DNA from: Streptomyces sp. NRRL WC-3618 | GTDB taxonomy: Bacteria; Actinomycetota; Actinomycetes; Streptomycetales; Streptomycetaceae | Assembly (NCBI RefSeq): GCF_001280005.1 | Contig: NZ_LGDW01000124.1 | Coordinates: 1-7,450, forward strand | Length of the DNA stretch: 7,450 bases | Reading direction: 5' to 3' | Part shown: piece by piece, positions 6,318-7,450 of the stretch | Numbering within the stretch: position 1 is the stretch's first letter | How the letters are laid out: each line of letters begins with the position of its first letter | Made by a program: the position numbers and the translations under genes | Notes under the pieces: model-generated | What the model saw: only the letters and a program-made list of their open reading frames with translations | What the model was told of the DNA's origin: nothing | Database searches by the model: none

Positions 6318-6335
6318 GGCTCCAAGCTTCTCCAA
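6307..6335 (-). promoter_or_regulatory. candidate promoter of the AlbA_2 gene
   Basis: On the minus strand a TTGGAG -35-like hexamer (forward 6330-6335) is followed 17 bases later by TAGCCT (forward 6307-6312), which fits TAnnnT. Transcription would start near 6300, leaving about a 40-base leader to ATG 6259. The -35 and the whole spacer lie inside the 10-bp repeat array, so a protein bound to the array would control access. The -35 is a modest match, so this is a candidate only. Confidence 0.45.
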
Positions 6336-6370
6336 GCCTGCCCAAGAGGCTTCATGCAGCTCCGAGCCTC
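6311..6370 (-). repeat. six tandem 10-bp repeats upstream of the AlbA_2 gene
   Basis: In the forward direction, six consecutive 10-bp units share the core TCCAAGC: TACAAGCGGC, TCCAAGCTTC, TCCAAGCCTG, CCCAAGAGGC, TTCATGCAGC and TCCGAGCCTC, starting every 10 bases from 6311. They match the 7-base core at 6, 7, 7, 5, 5 and 6 positions. The best units are the second and third, which cover the putative -35 and spacer. Ten-base periodicity puts every unit on the same face of the helix. It is therefore likely a cooperative operator, possibly for the AlbA_2 protein itself. An iteron or a transfer-site repeat is a weaker alternative. Confidence 0.7.
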
Positions 6371-6379
6371 CACAGTGCT

Positions 6380-6404
6380 ACGTGAGCGGCATGCAAGCTC
6401 ACGT
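6380..6404. repeat. perfect inverted repeat ACGTGAGC / GCTCACGT
   Basis: ACGTGAGC (6380-6387) and GCTCACGT (6397-6404) form an 8-bp dyad with a 9-base centre, ten bases beyond the end of the tandem array. It could be a separate regulator-binding site in the same control region. No T-tract follows on either strand. Confidence 0.45.
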
Positions 6405-6433
6405 CGATACAGGCAACATTAGTGGCGATACAG
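6405..6433 (+). repeat. direct repeat CGATACAG, 21 bases apart
   Basis: CGATACAG occurs at 6405-6412 and 6426-6433, two helical turns apart, immediately after the dyad at 6380-6404. The same 8-mer appears at 309-316, upstream of the helix-turn-helix gene. Shared regulation is possible; chance is not excluded for so short a motif. Confidence 0.35.
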
Positions 6434-6650
6434 CCGCTTGACCTGCGACTACGCACGGTCTGCCACCAACGGCAGGTCGAGCGCCCCGCGAAGTCACTTC
6501 GGGATGAAACGGTCAAATTAACGCGATGCTCCGCACGACTGACACAGCCCATGTCCCGAGTGCAGCCAGCTCGTGCAGTCCGGCGGTTTCGTCCTCTCCC
6601 AGCGGGAGGACGATGGCCGGCGGACATGCCAACTGCACGGATGGGTGACG
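6434..6650. other. intergenic stretch with hairpins, no gene seen
   Basis: I see no protein-like frame here. It contains a small palindrome CGAAGT-C-ACTTCG (6489-6501). It also has a hairpin at 6590-6612 in which CGTCC pairs with GGACG and TCCC with GGGA around a 2-base bulge, flanked by direct copies of CCGGCGG. Their purpose is unclear. Confidence 0.4.
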
Positions 6651-6653
6651 CAC

Positions 6654-6674
6654 AAAAACCCGGCATCAGCGGGT
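6654..6674 (-). terminator. probable rho-independent terminator on the minus strand
   Basis: Read on the minus strand, ACCCG (forward 6670-6674) pairs with CGGGT (forward 6658-6662) around a 7-base loop and runs straight into TTTTT (forward 6654-6658). This is the clearest stem-plus-U-tract in the window. It would end leftward transcription coming from the integrase remnant and shield the AlbA_2 control region. Confidence 0.55.
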
Positions 6675-6711
6675 AGGATGGCCGTAAGCCACGCACGGCC
6701 CTCCCACCCGC
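6669..6711. repeat. 17-bp imperfect inverted repeat overlapping a TAGGAT -10 box
   Basis: GCGGGTAGGATGGCCGT (6669-6685) and ACGGCCCTCCCACCCGC (6695-6711) pair at 15 of 17 positions around a 9-base loop. The left arm contains TAGGAT (6674-6679). The arm 6670-6674 is also half of the minus-strand terminator at 6654-6674, so on a leftward transcript the two stems are mutually exclusive. Confidence 0.6.
6674..6679 (+). promoter_or_regulatory. TAGGAT -10 box of a rightward promoter
   Basis: TAGGAT is a typical Streptomyces vegetative -10 hexamer, placed about 45 bases before the ATG at 6725 that has a GGAGG site. No good -35 is found at 17-18 bases; the nearest TGACG (6646-6650) is too far. The promoter is therefore tentative. 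Confidence 0.4.
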
Positions 6712-6724
6712 CTGCGGAGGTGAC

Positions 6725-7126
6725 ATGACCTCAGTCGCTGGGTGTTCCGCGAGTCTTCTCCCTTGTCCCATCGACGTTGAAACGTACGTTGGGCATGCGC
6801 AGAGGCAATGCGTGGGTCTTGGTCACCTGCTGTCCGTCAACTGCGACGCAGGGGGGTGTGCGGGGATGGCAGGCGCAGAGAACCCACAACACAGCCTTGC
6901 CATACAGATCGCGACCCCGGAGCACCACCGCAGACCGACGCGCACCGAAGCTCTGACCTGCATCTTTGACGTGATCCCCAGGTCGGCGATCTTCCAGGGC
7001 CTAATTCGGGAGCAAGCGGTCTTGAAGCAAAGTCAGACTGTCCCGGACCTTCTGCGATGTAGGGCGGGATGCCTGTATCCAGGAAGACGTGGGTCCCAGG
7101 TGAGGGGCTGTGCCTCTTCCCACTGA
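6725..7126 (+). CDS. doubtful small ORF, possibly a degraded gene
   Basis: The start looks real: GGAGG (6716-6720) lies 4 bases before ATG 6725, with TAGGAT further upstream. The 133-residue product does not resemble any protein I know. It is rich in scattered Cys and Arg, has no clear secondary-structure pattern, and its third codon positions are not GC-biased. Its last 25 codons overlap the minus-strand integrase remnant. The likeliest reading is that a genuine 5' end was joined to decayed DNA, so a functional protein is doubtful. Confidence 0.2.
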   Translation: MTSVAGCSASLLPCPIDVETYVGHAQRQCVGLGHLLSVNCDAGGCAGMAGAENPQHSLAIQIATPEHHRRPTRTEALTCIFDVIPRSAIFQGLIREQAVLKQSQTVPDLLRCRAGCLYPGRRGSQVRGCASSH

Positions 7127-7351
7127 GGAGCGAGAGCACGAGGTAGGCGTACAGCCGTGACGGTCGCGCGGCGATGAGCACGGCTTTCGTCTGCTCCAGG
7201 TTCAGTGCCTTGCTCGGACGGCCGGGGCGCCCCTCCGGCGCGCCGACGAGTAGGGGTCAGCCCTGTCGTGCAACCAGTCGTCCACCTCGTCCGCACTGAG
7301 TTCCTTCAGCTTGGCCCCTTCCGTCATAACGCGGAGATTCTTCAGGGGGCA
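7050..7351 (-). pseudogene. tyrosine recombinase (integrase) remnant
   Basis: Minus-strand fragments match, in the right order, the integrases of Streptomyces integrative elements. From 7345 comes LKNLRVMTEGAKLKELS, then ADEVDDWLHDRAD (core-binding domain). From 7223 in a different frame comes GRPSKALNLEQTKAVL, then RLYAYLVLSLLSG. From 7119 in a third frame comes EEAQPLTWD, and from about 7091 back in the second frame HVFLDTGIPPYIAE. The family reads GRPSK-L-L-QA..., SLLTG-RTEE-RAL-WDHVDLD. Compared with it, roughly 45 residues are missing between the first two blocks, about 10 bases after SLLSG, and one base is inserted after TWD. The C-terminal catalytic part (HxxR and the Tyr) is not found. 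It is certainly inactive, and marks past integration of a mobile element. Confidence 0.75.
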
Positions 7352-7450
7352 TTAGCCTCGCGCTTTCACGAGGTGGGGTGTCCGAGGCTTGATCAAATAA
7401 GCGGAGAGTGCTCCTGACCTGCAACGATGGGACTTGTCTAGGGTCCTGTT
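7352..7450. other. right-hand end, no intact gene
   Basis: Beyond the stop codon that precedes the first integrase block on the minus strand, no frame here reads as a recognisable protein. It may hold further decayed integrase or flanking sequence. No tRNA 3' end or attachment-site duplication can be seen within the window. Confidence 0.35.

Noticed and set aside
6311..6370. CRISPR array or plasmid transfer-site repeats
   Set aside because: Ten-base units with no spacers are not CRISPR. Streptomyces transfer-site repeats are usually 8 bases, and no transfer gene is present. A phased operator fits the promoter overlap better.
6352..6771. Minus-strand 139-residue open frame
   Set aside because: It overlaps the repeat array and several hairpins, and the product is Arg-rich without recognisable motifs.
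6837..7296. The two minus-strand open frames taken as independent genes
   Set aside because: Their recognisable parts are pieces of one integrase in different frames; the rest of each frame is out-of-frame sequence.
1..7450. tRNA genes or an integration-site duplication
   Set aside because: No T-loop motif within a cloverleaf and no matching terminal repeats were found by eye on either strand.

Overview
The window looks like accessory DNA from a high-GC actinomycete, most probably Streptomyces or a close relative. The reasons are the GC-rich third codon positions of the first two genes, GTG starts, GGAGG-type ribosome binding sites, a TAGGAT -10 box, and an integrase remnant of the type common in Streptomyces integrative elements. 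I recognise no housekeeping gene. Two genes (2161-3042 and 4472-6259) are visibly AT-richer than their neighbours, which suggests separate acquisition.

Layout from left to right. Positions 1-350 are mostly non-coding. On the minus strand they hold an rRNA-leader-like element containing a boxA-type core, followed about 120 bases later by a possible gene start that runs off the left edge. From 351 to 2005 there is a plus-strand, translationally coupled pair: a helix-turn-helix regulator with an uncharacterised C-terminal sensor-like domain, and a PP2C-type protein phosphatase with its metal-binding acidic residues intact. At 2161-3042 lies a five-helix membrane protein of unknown function, followed by a very strong 14-bp hairpin at 3123-3155. 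At 3311-3883, minus strand, is a small membrane-anchored coiled-coil protein of a widespread uncharacterised family. Positions 3884-4471 hold no convincing gene, only a hairpin and short repeats.

From 4472 to 6259, minus strand, there is a large regulator-type protein with an AlbA_2 (Schlafen-like) N-terminal domain, a GHKL-type ATP-binding region and two probable winged-helix segments at its C-terminus. Just upstream, at 6311-6370, are six head-to-tail 10-bp repeats in exact helical register. They overlap a plausible promoter and have one inverted copy beside the ribosome binding site. This is the most striking unexplained structure in the window. The right end (6372-7450) contains several hairpins, a structured promoter/terminator region at 6654-6711, a doubtful small ORF, and the decayed remains of a minus-strand tyrosine recombinase at about 7050-7351.

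Taken together this reads as a genomic island or degraded integrative element. It carries two regulatory modules (sensor-HTH plus phosphatase, and AlbA_2-ATPase with a repeat-array control region) and two orphan membrane proteins. A role in element control or defence is possible for the AlbA_2 and PP2C modules, but that is inference: nothing in the sequence demonstrates it.
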